Below are positions 1 to 10,770 of a DNA stretch of 27,513 nucleotides, one piece after another; position 1 is the first letter of the stretch, and each line of letters begins with the position of its first letter. The DNA comes from Russula earlei. Lineage: Eukaryota; Basidiomycota; Agaricomycetes; Russulales; Russulaceae. Position numbers and translations under genes: made by a program. The stretch covers positions 1-27,513 of the forward strand of contig JAGFNK010000652.1 of assembly GCA_025769875.1 (NCBI GenBank), read 5' to 3'. Under the pieces are notes generated by a model, which worked only from the letters and a program-made list of their open reading frames with translations, made no database searches and was not told the DNA's origin.

Positions 1-913
1 AGCTATGCGTTATCGTGTGCCAGCGAGGTGAGTGAGTTTTCCTCAGCACCTGCCTCTGTATTCAAGCAATTGCCTGGAACAACATTTTCCAGATGCCTCT
101 ACTCCCGTCTGCCTGTGTGAGCCCTCCTACATCTCTCTCTTCCTGCCTCTCGAGCTTGTCGTTTCCGCGTCCAAGCATCCCGCTGGGTCTTGTTCTCTCC
201 ATCCCTCCCTCCCTCCTCTTCTCTTGGGTCTGGTGCAGCATCACGAACTTACCTGTGCGTCTCCGGACACGTTACAACGTGAAGCCGGCCTGACCTAAGG
301 AAAGAGGGTATCGAGACGAGTAAGATGGAGGGTGCGGGACAATATGAGGATTGTTTGCAGACGAGCACACACAAGAGTTCCTCTTATTCCAGAGGGTACC
401 TCAAGTGTTCTTATACAGGCAGGAACTAAGAGATAAAGAGAATGAAAAGGAATATCGGCCACACAAAACTCGATGAGCGACGGCATGTCACTTGTTTGGA
501 ACGGTGGCCAGAACGCGCAAGGAAGATCGTAAATATTACTTGGAATGCACTTACCGACCTCTGAGAGATTGTGCCAATTCCCTGTCTCCCCTGCGGGGTG
601 ACCGGAGGACCATCGTGAGACGACGAAATGTCTACTGGTACCTATGGGCGCTGTGCAAGTTCAGATGGCCGAGGACGCCCTAAGAAAGTCACAGACGTCC
701 TACCAATATAATCACCACACGAACCTCGCCCAATCGTCGAACGCGCGAACCGGTTGACTTTACCCGTAAACCAAAACCACATGATATGTACCCTCGGGTA
801 TCCTCAATTCCGGTTTTATCCTAGGCGGCAAGGCCAAACCATCTTCTGCAATGCCCGCTCATGTACTCTTAGCTTAAGAATTTACAAAGTTGACGCAGAA
901 CCATTTCTCAACA
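1..913. other. Intergenic region, no recognised gene
   Basis: No reading frame here resembles a family I know, and the open frames are all under 100 codons and overlap each other on both strands. Bases 100-240 are pyrimidine-rich on the plus strand. A 27-codon frame at 628-711 contains the AT-hook-like string GRGRPKK near its end; it could be a stray exon or chance. The last part is presumably the promoter of the hydrolase that starts at 914. An upstream gene's untranslated end may also lie here. Confidence 0.5.
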
Positions 914-2272
914 ATGCCCGCGCTTCAGTCTCAGTCTTACATCTTTGATGCCAGACCGCATTACCCACTACTCGTCTCAGTAAAGCGTTATTGGGTTCCA
1001 CGCTTGGAATCAACGGACGGGGACGCGGTGACCTTGGTCCTCGCTCACGCCACAAGCTTTCACAAGGAGCTTTGGGAGCCGTTTTTAGAGGAGTTGTATG
1101 ACCAAATGACGACGTCTCCCAGACAAAACTCACCCGCGCCGAAAATCCGTGATGCATGGGCTATTGATTGCCCCAATCACGGCGATAGTGCCGTGTTGAA
1201 CGAGAAGACGCTGTTATCCGGTTACACACCTGTCTGTAAGTCCTGCGCGTGGCTGCCTTTAGGGAGCTGATCGCTCCATGAAACGTACAGTCACATGGGA
1301 GGAATACGCGCAAGCAACACACCTTATTTTGAACGGTTTCGGGAAAGGCATAGATGTGGACTTCAAGTCTCGGAACCTCGTCGGGATAGGCCACTCTATG
1401 GGGGCATCGGCCATGTCAGCCCTTGCACTGTTCGTTTGTCCTACCCTTTGCTCACCTTCCACCACTCTAGCGTTCTAGCTGCGGCGATACACCCGTTTGT
1501 GTCGTGGTCAAGTGTGATTCTCCTGGAACCCATGTTCATTGGTCCCAGTTATTTTCAATCATCGGGAAAATTCTTGGAAGAGGGCGCCGTAAAGCGGCGC
1601 GACGTGTGGTCCAGTCGCGAGGAGGCCCACGAAAACTTCCGAGAGCGCTCCTTCAAGTCATGGGACCCTCGTCTCATCGACCTATTCGTTGTACGGATTC
1701 CGCTTGTTTACGAGACGCTTCGTGCTCTAATCAACGGACAGAGATATGGTTTACGAGAACTCCCAACAGCGATCCACCCTGAGAAGATTCAAGGAGTCAC
1801 GCTGAAGTGTACAAAGGTCCAGGAATCTGTGCGTGACTCTGCTACACGTCCTTCGAACGTTATTTTGGATACTCATTCTACTTAGGCCTCATACGCTGAG
1901 AACCACGGCCGAATGAAGTCGCAACGGTTCCTCCCAACACTCTGCAAGGAGGTGCCGACTCACGTTATATTTGGGGCCATTGGTGATATTGTGTGCGCAT
2001 CTGACTACCTTTGACTGCAAAAAGGGTCGCTGAAAATGTCGCGGTGCCTCAATAGCGCAGTCGACAACCGCGAATACGTACAAGAAGTCTCAGGTGACGG
2101 ATTCAAAACGACTTCCATCGTCGAAAATGCCGGACATCTTGTTAGTGTAATGTGTTCGAACCCATTAACCCAATTGACATCTTTTCAGGCTTTGCATCAT
2201 AACCCAGCAGGGGTGGCCGAGGCGGTATGGAACATACTGCGAAGTGCGCAGGCAGTTCCTTCCAAGCTATGA
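914..2272 (+). CDS. Peroxisomal alpha/beta hydrolase (LPX1/MpaH-like)
   Basis: Seven exons fit one continuous frame: 914-1235, 1291-1414, 1471-1690, 1742-1828, 1886-1982, 2061-2140 and 2189-2272, giving about 337 residues. The sequence shows an N-terminal hydrolase core (LVLAHATSFHKELWEPF), an AIDCPNHGDS strand, the nucleophile elbow GHSMGAS and a late NAGHL that would supply the catalytic His. The protein ends in SKL, a canonical type 1 peroxisomal targeting signal. Related fungal proteins are the yeast peroxisomal lipase Lpx1, the acyl-CoA hydrolase MpaH and AKT2-type proteins, so action on an acyl ester or acyl-CoA in the peroxisome is likely, but the substrate cannot be read. The ATG at 914 was chosen because the open frame upstream begins only with TTG. 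The intron at 1983-2060 avoids an apparent frameshift and is the least certain junction. Confidence 0.8.
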
Positions 2273-2432
2273 GGGGGTAGACGTAGATTTGAACTCCTAT
2301 CTAAATAAATAAAAAATAAAAGAATGGGCACGTCGTTCAATCACATGACTCTCTAACCACACCTTGAACGTCCCCATTGCGAGCCGCTGTTGAACACATA
2401 ATTCTTCGTTAAGGTATCCTGTTAAAACGAAC
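2273..2432 (+). promoter_or_regulatory. 3' end of hydrolase gene and HMGCL promoter
   Basis: This 160-bp spacer holds an A-rich tract at about 2300-2322 (repeated AATAAA) just after the hydrolase stop, which fits a polyadenylation signal. The remainder must serve as the HMGCL promoter. No TATA box stands out. Confidence 0.4.
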
Positions 2433-3621
2433 ATGTCTCCAGGGGTAGTTGCAAGGACTCTCTGTCCTGCGCTGTCTATGCTAGCCTCGCCCCGCCCTTC
2501 TCTCGCAAGACTCTCGCATCCCTTGGTGTCTGCCTACTCTACCGCGGCTGACAAAATCCCTGTGAAGATTGTTGAAGTGGGTCCCCGGGATGGGCTCCAA
2601 AACGAGAAGACGGTCATCCCTCCACGTGTCAAAGTGGAGCTCATTAATCGGCTCGGCCTCGCAGGCTCGAAAGTCATCGAGGCAGGGAGTTTTGTCAGTC
2701 CAAAGTGGGTACCACAGGTGTGTCCACTCGCAACACCCCCTCCCCCCCTCTCACACGCTCATGTGCTCAATATCAAGGCGTTAGATGGCTGGCACAGCTG
2801 AGGTGGTGACATCTATGGATAAACGTCCTGGCGTCACATACCAAGTCCTCGTGCCGAACGAAAAGGGCCTCGAGAACGTTCTCCATCTCCTCGCCGCGCA
2901 CCCCTTCAAGCCTCCGATCGACGAGATTGCCGTCTTCACTGCCGCGACTGACGCGTTCTCTCTCGCAAACACGAACGTCACGGTGGCCGAGTCACTCAAG
3001 CGTCTGGCGCGGGTCGTTCGAAGAGCCCTAGAAAAGGGCATCAGGGTTCGTGGGTATGTCAGCGTGGTGATTACGTGCCCGTACAGCGGCAAAGTGGACT
3101 ACAAGAACGTGCGGGACGTGACGAAGGAGCTGCTGGACATGGGATGCTATGAAGTCAGTCTGGGGGACACGACGGGAACGGGCAACCCAACGAGCGTGGG
3201 CGACATGCTCGGCGTGACTTTTGGCGCGAATCCGGTGGAAAGGCTGGCGGGACACGTACGTGAAAATCTACTCGTTCTCTACTAGGTGCATGCCCACATG
3301 ACGTGACCTCGTTCTTTTCAGTTCCACGATACTTTCGGCATGGGTGTTGCCAATTCCATGGCTGCACTGTCTGCGGGGATCCGTACCCTCGATAGTTCAA
3401 TCGGCGGCCTCGGAGGATGTCCGTACTCACCGGGCGCGACGGGAAACGTTGCTACGGAAGATATTCTATATGCATTGCAGGATTCTCCCTATTCCGCGCC
3501 TGGTGACCTGAATGCTCTGGTGGACGTAAGCATTTGGATATCAGAGAAGTTGGGACGTGATAATTCTAGTCGAGTGGTCAAGGCTATTCGCGCGCGTCGA
3601 GAAAGAGAGCGTCAGACATGA
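2433..3621 (+). CDS. HMGCL: Hydroxymethylglutaryl-CoA lyase, mitochondrial
   Basis: Three exons (2433-2717, 2785-3255, 3322-3621) give about 351 residues, with both introns in phase 0. The enzyme splits HMG-CoA into acetoacetate and acetyl-CoA at the end of leucine degradation. Family landmarks in order: a basic, Ser/Ala-rich leader of about 40 residues with no acidic residue, fitting a mitochondrial presequence; [13 protein letters not shown] with the catalytic Arg-Asp pair; [10 protein letters not shown]; the metal-binding His-x-His created by splicing (GH joined to FHDTFG); and the active-site loop [19 protein letters not shown] with the catalytic Cys. It ends RRERERQT and so lacks the C-terminal peroxisomal tripeptide of animal HMGCL, pointing to mitochondria only. 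It lies 160 bp after the hydrolase and 144 bp before RRP9 on the same strand. Confidence 0.95.
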
Positions 3622-3765
3622 ATTGTTGTATCTATAACATACATCATCTTGCCATCTTGCAAACTGAACTGCACGAGATGACAGCGATCACCGCTCGGCT
3701 GTTCCCGACGATAATTTCCAATTAAAATAAATCGCGAGCGTCACACCGCTCTGCACCACAATACC

Positions 3766-5772
3766 ATGCCAGATTCATTCTTCGCTACAAAAACGCGGAA
3801 GCGGAAACGTGTAGGTTTCAAAGACTCTGGCCCTTCCTCCAGTAAAAAGGTCTCGAAAACAAGCAATGGTCGTGTATCTGTGACAAAGAAACGAAGAGCT
3901 CGCGCGACCGACGAGGACCTGAACTCGGATGAGGCCCTGGACGATATGGATCTGAGGGCGGATGAGGTAGACCCTAACGAGAGCGGTGACGAGGATGCGG
4001 ATGAGACACCTGCAGAGAAGCGCCTCCGTTTGGCGAAGCTCTATCTTGAGTCTGTCAGGGAGGGCCTCGGTGCGTCGTTTCTTCCAGGGGGGGAGTTCGC
4101 ACGACCCTGGCATTCTCACTCTAGTTTCTATTGCACAATTAGCCGATGGGGAGGTTGACGCGGCAGAAATCGACAAGGAGCTGATCTCTGCTCGCCTCAA
4201 GCAGGATGTCCTCGAACACGCGGGAAAGTTACACTTATTTGTGGCAGATTCTGTGAGTGCTTCGATAGTGTCTAACTACGTGAGTGTGCGGGCTGCTCAT
4301 CCCTGCAGTTTGATGTTTCGCGACCTCCGCCTACACTCCGGACGCGGGGCCACAGACTTTCTGTCACTTCTGCCGTCGCTTCCAGCGAGGCGGGCTTTCT
4401 TTTCACGTGTGGAAAAGAGGGATCTATCATAAAATGGGACCTGCGCACGGGTACCAGACTTGCTACCTTTCCCAAGCTACGACCTGGAGGGGGCAAGGGC
4501 AAGGAGAAGGCGATGATCGTTGAAACGCCTGGGCACAGTGATGAGGTGCTCGCTCTTGCCTTGAGTGACGACGGGAAGTACCTTGCCAGTGCTGGTAAAG
4601 ATCGCAGGGTGTGCGTGTGGGATGCCGAGAAGGGTGAATGGGTTAAAGGTTTCGGCGGTCATAGGGACACCATATCTGTGCGTGTATCCATCTCGTCCAA
4701 CATTTTCTGGGCACCTTCATACATTATACCCTTTCATGGATCAGGCTATAGCCTTCCGAAAGGGGACGCAGCAATTATACACCGCATCCTACGACCGCAC
4801 AATAAAATTATTCGACTTGTCCGTGATGGGATACGTGGAAACGATGTTTGGCCATCAAGATTGCATCCTCCACCTCGATGCGCTGCGCGCGGAGACTGCA
4901 GTCAGCGTCGGAGGGAGGGACAAAACCGTCCGCTTTTGGAAGATCGTTGATCAAACGCAGCTCGTGTTTCGTGGAGGCGGTCGGAGCTCAGTAAGGGAGC
5001 TATTAGAAGGAGGTGGGTTGGCGGATGTGGACGAAGAGGGTGATCAGGACGGTGGCAGGAGACGGGGTCAGTCGGAGAAAAAATGTGTTGAGGGGAGTTT
5101 GGAGTGCGTTGCCATGATCGATGAGACAACGTTTCTTAGTGGTGGGGACAGCGGGTGAGTTCATCATGGGCCAATCTCGGACACTACTTGATGCATTCAC
5201 GGCTTCACTTAGATCAATATGTTTGTGGACGACGCAGAGGAAGAAGCCCATATTTACACAGGCTATTGCCCATGGATTTACGGAAACGATCTCGGAAACA
5301 GAGGGCGTTATCCGTACCCCACGTTGGATCACGACCTTGGGGGCATTGTACTACTCAGATATGTTTGCTTCCGGTGAGTGTTTTTTTTTGCGGTATGTGG
5401 TGGTGTGCGAACCTTAACACAATGTGCCAAGGGTCATGGGACGGTCATATTCGTTTATGGAAGGTTGATCCGAAGATAAAGTCTTTTTCCGCTATGGGCA
5501 GTTTCCCTGTTCCAGGGGTTATCAACTCGTTGCAGTTGTTATCGCTCCGGGATGGTTCGTTGGATGAAGCCCCGTGGGCGTGGCCGCACGCAAGGCACGC
5601 AAGGGCAGATGCGAACCGTCGTGCAAGCGCGCCATCGATGAGAAAGTCAGGACCGGTTCTCTTGGTGGCCGCGGTTGGCCAGGAGCCGCGACTGGGTCGG
5701 TGGGTGAGCGTGAAAGGGGGAGGGTCGCAGAACTGTACCTTTTTGATGGCATTGCACCCACGAAACCGATGA
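3766..5772 (+). CDS. RRP9: U3 snoRNP WD40 protein Rrp9 (U3-55K)
   Basis: Six exons (3766-4069, 4143-4252, 4309-4677, 4745-5154, 5213-5373, 5432-5772) give about 564 residues in continuous phase. Rrp9 binds the box B/C motif of U3 snoRNA and takes part in 18S rRNA processing in the nucleolus. The first 100 residues are Lys/Arg-rich then Asp/Glu-rich, with likely nuclear localisation signals (KTRKRKR, KKRRAR), followed by the family signature RLRLAKLYLESVREGL and ISARLKQDVLEHAGKLHLFV. WD repeats follow: SIIKWDLRTG, KDRRVCVWD, YDRTIKLFDLS, RDKTVRFWK, SICLWTTQRK and WDGHIRLWK, then the late GQEPRLGRW motif. An acidic, Gly-rich insert sits between blades at about 5020-5090. The frame is clean throughout. 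Confidence 0.93.
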
Positions 5773-5876
5773 CATACCATAACTGTGTACCTGTCCTTTA
5801 CCCCCATAAACCCGTCGCTCCAGACGTGGCAAGGCAACGCGACTGACCTCATGCCGGCCTTTGACAACGGCCATCC

Positions 5877-7717
5877 ATGTTCACTGCCGGATGCTCCGTG
5901 CCTCGTGTCTTCGCCAAATTTTCTTTCCCCCGCCTACATCTCAGCAGTATTCACAGAAACAGTATGCGTGGGCTCACAGTCGATGCGTTAAACCCTGCGA
6001 TCCTCAACGTCCAGTACGCCGTGCGTGGCGAGCTGGCCATCAAAGCTGAGGAATATCGCGTGCAACTCAAGTCGGGCGAGCCTCACGATCTGCCGTTCAC
6101 CAAGGTCATCTCCTCGAACATCGGCAACCCGCAGCAGGCTGGGCTCGATCAGCCTCCAATCACCTTCAATCGTCAGGTGAGATGCCCTGCGTCCCTTTTT
6201 TTCTTTCGGTCTTTCAGCGCTCAATGCGCTGGCCTCTTCTTTTTCCTTTGCCCCGCTATTCGGAATCTAACCTTACCTTGCGGGCGGGGGCTGGGGGCAT
6301 TTCCTTTGGGTTGGGACTGTCGTGGGGCCACCTTTTCGTACAGATAGCGGCTTTGATGGAATGGCCGCCGCTCGCTGAGCTGGCAAGGGATGCTTTTCCT
6401 GAAGATGTCATCGCTCGAGCCAAGGAGCTCCAGAGCGAGATCGGTTCCATCGGAGCGTACTCGCACAGTCAAGGTGTACCCTTCATCCGGAAGAACGTCG
6501 CGAGGTTCATCGAAGGTTGGTCTATCCTCACGTCACCATTACTGTAATCCTCCCACCCCCTCCTTTCCTTTCCCCGACCTTCTCTCTCCCTTCCCGCCTC
6601 GGGGACGCCGTAGTCTTTTACCTGACCACGTGAACCTGGAACTCATCTGCCCACGCCTTTCTCAGAACGAGACGGATACCCATCGAACCCGAATCACGTC
6701 TTCTTAACCACCGGCGCATCTGCCGGCGTGACGTTGCTCATCTCGATGCTGATCGCGAACCCCAAGTCCGGCATCCTCATCCCGATACCGCAGTACCCGC
6801 TGTACACGGCGACGCTCGCCGCGCACAAGGGCGTGGGGATACCCTATCACCTCAACGAGGAAGCCGACTGGGCGACGTCCACGCCGGACATCGAAGCCGC
6901 GATCCGCAAGGCGGTCGAGCAGGACGGGATCGTGCCCAAGGCGCTCGTGATCATCAACCCGGGCAACCCGACGGGCTCGCTGCTGGACGAGGCGACGATG
7001 CGGCAGGTGGTGCGGCTCTGCGAGCGGCACGACCTGGTCCTGCTCGCGGACGAGGTCTACCAAGCGAATCTGCACGCGCGCGACACGCACCCGTTCACGT
7101 CCTTCAAGAAGGTCGTGCGCGCGCTCGGCTCGTCCGTGCCCCTCGTCTCCTTCCACTCCATCTCCAAGGGCGTCACGGGCGAGTGCGGCCGACGCGGCGG
7201 GTACTTCGAGTGCGCGAACATCTCCGAGGACATCATCGCGCTCATGTACAAGATGGTCTCCATCGGGCTCTGTCCGCCCCTGGCCGGCCAGGTCGGCGTC
7301 GACTGCATGGTGCGCCCGCCGCGGCCGGGCGACGCGAGCTACGCGCTGTGGAAGGCCGAGACCGACGCGACGCACGCCGCGCTCGCGCAGCGGACCAAGA
7401 CGATGGCCGCCCGGCTCAACGCGCTCCCCGGCGTGTCCTGCGTCGACTCGCCCGGTGCGCTCTACCTGTTTCCGCGCGTTCGCCTGTCCGCCGCGGCGAT
7501 CGAGGCCGCGCGCAAGTTGGGAAAGCAGCCCGACACGCTCTACGCGCTCGAGCTCCTCGACGACACGGGTATCTGCGTCGTCCCCGGGAGCGGATTCGGG
7601 CAGAAAGACGGTCAGTACCATTATCGGCTGACATGCCTTTGCCCGGGAGTGGAGGAATACGTGGGCGCGTTGGAGCGCTTCCATCGAAAATTCGTCGAGC
7701 GCTATGGCGGCGTATGA
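5877..7717 (+). CDS. ALT1: Alanine aminotransferase
   Basis: Three exons (5877-6176, 6344-6515, 6666-7717) give about 507 residues. The enzyme interconverts alanine plus 2-oxoglutarate with pyruvate plus glutamate using PLP. Visible landmarks: NPAILNVQYAVRGELAIKAEEY near the N terminus, ISSNIGNPQQ, SIGAYSHSQGVPFIR, TTGASAGV, the IINPGNPTG loop, LLADEVYQ with the PLP-pairing Asp, SFHSISKG with the Schiff-base Lys, GECGRRGGYFE, and HYRLTCLCPG carrying the substrate-binding Arg. The ATG at 5877 adds a basic leader of about 29 residues that looks mitochondrial; a second ATG at 5964 (MRGLTVDALNP) could give a cytosolic form. Exon 3 is very GC-rich (frequent GCG, CTC, GTC), unlike exon 1. The gene starts 104 bp after the RRP9 stop. 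Confidence 0.94.
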
Positions 7718-8059
7718 GTTTTTAAAATAAAAAAAAACCGAATTTGCTTGGGTACGGGTTCAGATGTGTTTTATACATACAGACTTGTGGGTGGCGTATA
7801 GATGGACCGACGTGAGCCGGTCGGCCTATGAGTCGTCGTTTTTCTTGGATCAACATATATCTTTCTCGGAATAGACCACCACTCCTTGCTTTGCCACCAT
7901 GAAATAATATCACTACGTGAGCATGAAGCCGGTGCGTCTGAATCTGGCGACCCTGCTATCCGTTCAAAGTCGAAGAGGGGTAATTTCGCGGGCAGTTCGC
8001 AGCAAGAGGCAGGCGGCATTTGAGCAGTTTTCTTCTTAAAATTAGTCTCCACCTATAAT
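7718..8059. other. Intergenic region after ALT1
   Basis: Normal CpG frequency, like the upstream genes. An A-rich run at 7724-7737 directly follows the ALT1 stop and may act in 3' end formation. A 93-codon minus-strand frame at 7771-8052 resembles nothing I know. This stretch is the last CpG-containing DNA before the transposon island. Confidence 0.4.
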
Positions 8060-8142
8060 TGACCAAATCAGTAGACACACCATTTTATGTGTATAGAGTC
8101 TGGTTTGCCTCTTTGTGCACCACATGGTGGCTGCACACCCCC

Positions 8143-8365
8143 TCAGCCCAAGTGGTGCACATTCACTCCCATCTCCACTGTGAAACATTCATGTTTCTTG
8201 CAGCTGGGACTTTTTGTCAATACATCAGCTACTTGCTCTTCTGTTGGAGTGTAGGCAAGATTGATCCCCTGCAAGTTGACATTCTGCTGCAAGAAATGGT
8301 GTCACACCTTGGTGTGTTTGTTTGGTGCAGTTGTGGAACTTGGGGTTCCTAGCATTGGTGATATG
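8143..8365 (-). pseudogene. Ty1/copia RNase H C-terminal remnant
   Basis: On the minus strand, reading from higher to lower coordinates, the translation runs ARNPKFHNCTK, then after a one-base shift HTKV, a TGA at 8304-8302, HHFLQQNVNLQGINLAYTP, TEEQVADVLTKSPSCKKHE, and a final TGA at 8145-8143. This matches the end of copia polymerase, where a KHIDIRYHF block is followed by the VPTEEQxADxLTK block. The internal TGA sits where an Arg is conserved, so CGA to TGA is likely. A G-rich tract just downstream (8136-8142 on the minus strand) could be the polypurine tract, with an LTR start at about 8135, but I cannot define that LTR. Upstream it is cut off near the foldback element at 8386-8924. Confidence 0.75.
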
Positions 8366-8385
8366 GGGGGATCATGAGGAGATGG

Positions 8386-8924
8386 CACTGGTTGGAAAAT
8401 CAACTTATGTGCATGACAAAACTGTAACTTTTTGAATAACAGAATTTATTTTTTTGATACAAATATGTAGGAAACAATTTGTGGAAATTCATCTTAGATT
8501 TTGTTATAATAGATTCCTGTTACAAAATGATGAAATTAGTGAATAGTATTAACAAGATCTAGGACATAAATTATGTTTCAAAAATTGTAAATTATTTTAA
8601 GACTTTGTGTGAGACAAAGTTGTAAAAAATTGAAACTGCAAAATTTGGGTTTATGAAAAAGGTGGCCAAACCCACATTTTGCAGCTTCAAATTTTCACAA
8701 TTTTGTTTCACACATAATTTACAAATTTTCTAACATAATGTACATTCTAAAATCTTGTCAATACTATTTACTTATTTTATCATTTTGTAACAGGAATCCA
8801 TTGTAATAAAATCTAAAATGAAATTTCACAAATTGTTTGCTACAAATTTGTATCAAAATAATAAATTCTGTTATTCAAAATGTTACAGTTTTGTCATTCA
8901 CATAAGTTGATTTTCCAACCAGTG
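8386..8924. repeat. Foldback element: 539-bp near-palindrome
   Basis: The left arm (8386 to about 8651) begins CACTGGTTGGAAAATCAACT. The right arm (about 8668-8924) is its reverse complement along nearly its full length, ending in CCAACCAGTG. The arms are about 260 bp, differ by scattered substitutions and short indels, and enclose a loop of about 16 bp. It is AT-rich, non-coding and without CpG. I see no target-site duplication beside the CACTG/CAGTG ends. It fits a foldback-type MITE. It lies exactly between a copia gag remnant and an RNase H remnant, so it marks, or replaced, the deleted middle of that element. Confidence 0.85.
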
Positions 8925-8929
8925 AATTA

Positions 8930-9180
8930 GTGCTATTATCTGATGTTGGAATGTATGTGATGGTTGTGCTGGCTGGTGGCTGATCTGCAGGCATTGCTGA
9001 TATATTAGGCACACTTGTGCCAGTTGCAGCTTCTGCTGCCTTCTGCTATGGTTTTCCTTGGAGTTTTCAGCATTCAGATGCCCTGTGCCCCCTGTGTGTG
9101 CAGCGAGTGCACTTCTTTCTGCTTTTTTTGCTCTGCACCTTCCAGTTCTTTCCCTTTTAGGCCACCTTTGCAAGGTGAGT
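8930..9180 (-). pseudogene. Copia gag remnant with CCHC zinc knuckle
   Basis: The minus strand at about 9113-9072 reads CTRCTHRGHRASEC, a perfect C-x2-C-x4-H-x4-C zinc knuckle of the kind that ends retrotransposon gag proteins. A lysine-rich stretch (KVQSKKSRK) precedes it. Stops interrupt the frame after it (TGA directly after the last Cys, then TAG), and a Ser/Thr/Pro-rich tail continues to the edge of the foldback element. Orientation and order match the RNase H remnant at 8143-8365, so both probably come from one copia copy that lost protease, integrase and reverse transcriptase. Confidence 0.6.
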
Positions 9181-9620
9181 TATGGCCTGTCACTAGTGCT
9201 GTCATAGCTCAGTCCAGTCTGGCTTGGTTTTGCTCAGCAACAGCTTGGTCAGATTGGTGAGCTGAACTGAGCCAAGCCATGGCCTGTGGCTTGAGCTGAT
9301 TTGAGCCACCCCATCCGGGCCATGTATCCTTTTGGATCTACTTTCTATTTGAGAACACTCAAACACTCTTGTTGCCACTTGCCAGTCCTTAAGTTACTTG
9401 AGTACCACCATACCAGCCCCTCAAAATGATTCTGCCTTATGTGACTTATGTCTGCTTTGATAATATTATGATCAATTCAAATTTTCATCTATATCCTGCC
9501 AAGTATACTAAAGCAATGCAAGCACAATACTGGAAATCAGATAAATAGATATGTTGATACAGTACTGTAATGCAGATTCCTACTGGTTGCAGAATCACAT
9601 GAGTCATGGGGGTATTGTCC
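9181..9620. other. Non-coding CpG-poor repeat DNA
   Basis: No coding signal. Bases 9205-9290 contain imperfect inverted copies built on CTCAGTCCAG..CTTGG and CCAAG..CTGAGC. A perfect 12-bp palindrome TACAGTACTGTA lies at about 9556-9567 and recurs at about 10916-10927; a close variant is near 17044. These may be terminal motifs of unrecognised elements. Confidence 0.35.
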
Positions 9621-10770
9621 AATGCCAATTCAATCCTCACATAAATGAATGCACATGCATTGTATCTGACAAGTCTCTTCTCCCACTCATTATCTCCTTC
9701 TCTTTTTGTCTTTTCCTCCTCATCTGTCTGCCATTCCTCTTTCTCCCACTCCCTTGACAACTGCCTCCTGCCAACACTGCCTCATCCATTGACCAACACT
9801 GCAAACTGTCACCTCATGCTCTGTGGCCTGGCCATCCTTTCAACTCTCAGTTTCCCTTTCATTGCACCTCCTGATCACCTTATGCCTTTCTCTTCCTGCC
9901 TCTCATTTGCCTGTTGCTATTACTCACCTACCCATGCCTTTCATCACATCTCACTCCCAATCTCAACCAGCCTTCCCTACCTTTCATCCTCTCCAACAAT
10001 CTAGACATGTGACACATCCATCCTCTGCTTCCTTGCTTACTCCCACCTTGTTTTTCTTTCATCCTCCACCACCCATGTTATCACTCCTGTCTGTTGCCTT
10101 TTCAAGCAGGACTTCATTGTACCATCACCTTTCACCACCTTTCCACCTCCTTTTGCCATTTCTTTCACAGTCAAATCATCCATCTCAGCTTGAGCCCCAC
10201 ACCTCCTCCTGTCCATCTTGCACACACCTTAGTCACCATTGCCACCATCACTGGACACCTTATGCCATCCCCTTCCATCATCTTGTTCCTGTTTTCCTAG
10301 AGCAGTAGTAGAAGGATTTGATGTTTCAGATTATGAGGTATGATACCTGTTCTGATTTCCCCTTTACCTGCCTGTCTTCTCTTTACAACAATCACCTTTG
10401 ATTCTCTTTCACTTTACAGTTACCTTTGTTCTCCTTTACCTTATGATATGCTACTACTGCCCACTTTCAATCACTCCACTCCACTGATGAAGTCTCACCT
10501 TATACTTTCTGTACACACCTTGCCCCATCTCCATGAATCTGTGCGTGTTGTGTCCCTCCTTATTCTGACTGCCTATGTCTTAAAAGCCTCTGCTCAGCTT
10601 CATCAAAAACTTCTTATTGAACTCCCTTTGCCTCTTCTCTCTTTTTCATGTTTGAGGAGTCCAAGCTGCTGCTCAACTCACTTTGAAACCCTCACCACCA
10701 CCAGGCTTCTCATGCCCTCATTTTGTCTTGCCTCTTTTCCTTCTCACCCTTCATTTAGCCTCTAGATCCC
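9621..10770 (+). repeat. Pyrimidine-rich low-complexity relic
   Basis: For more than 1 kb the plus strand is dominated by C and T, with CCTT, CACC and TTGCC words and a recurring CACCTTATGCC (about 9876 and 10255). Translation gives overlapping open frames (the longest is 161 codons at 9823-10308) rich in Pro, Ser, Leu and His with no codon preference. The pyrimidine bias removes stop codons, so openness is not evidence of a gene. The composition mirrors the purine-rich plus strand at 15840-16640, suggesting one repeat family in opposite orientation. Confidence 0.5.

Noticed and set aside
890..1270. Longer 126-codon frame starting at 890 for the hydrolase
   Set aside because: It begins with TTG. 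The first ATG in frame is 914, and the frame's 3' end reads into an intron starting with a consensus GTAAGT at 1236.
1983..2060. Apparent frameshift in the alpha/beta hydrolase, with an in-frame TGA near 2012
   Set aside because: An intron from GTGATA at 1983 to GCGCAG at 2060 removes it and keeps phase into GDGFKTTSIVENAGHL.
6704..7684. 326-codon minus-strand frame opposite ALT1 exon 3
   Set aside because: It is an antisense shadow caused by GC-rich third positions; the plus frame carries all aminotransferase motifs.
9823..10308. 161-codon plus-strand frame
   Set aside because: The C/T-rich composition removes stop codons; overlapping frames are equally open and no domain or codon bias is visible.
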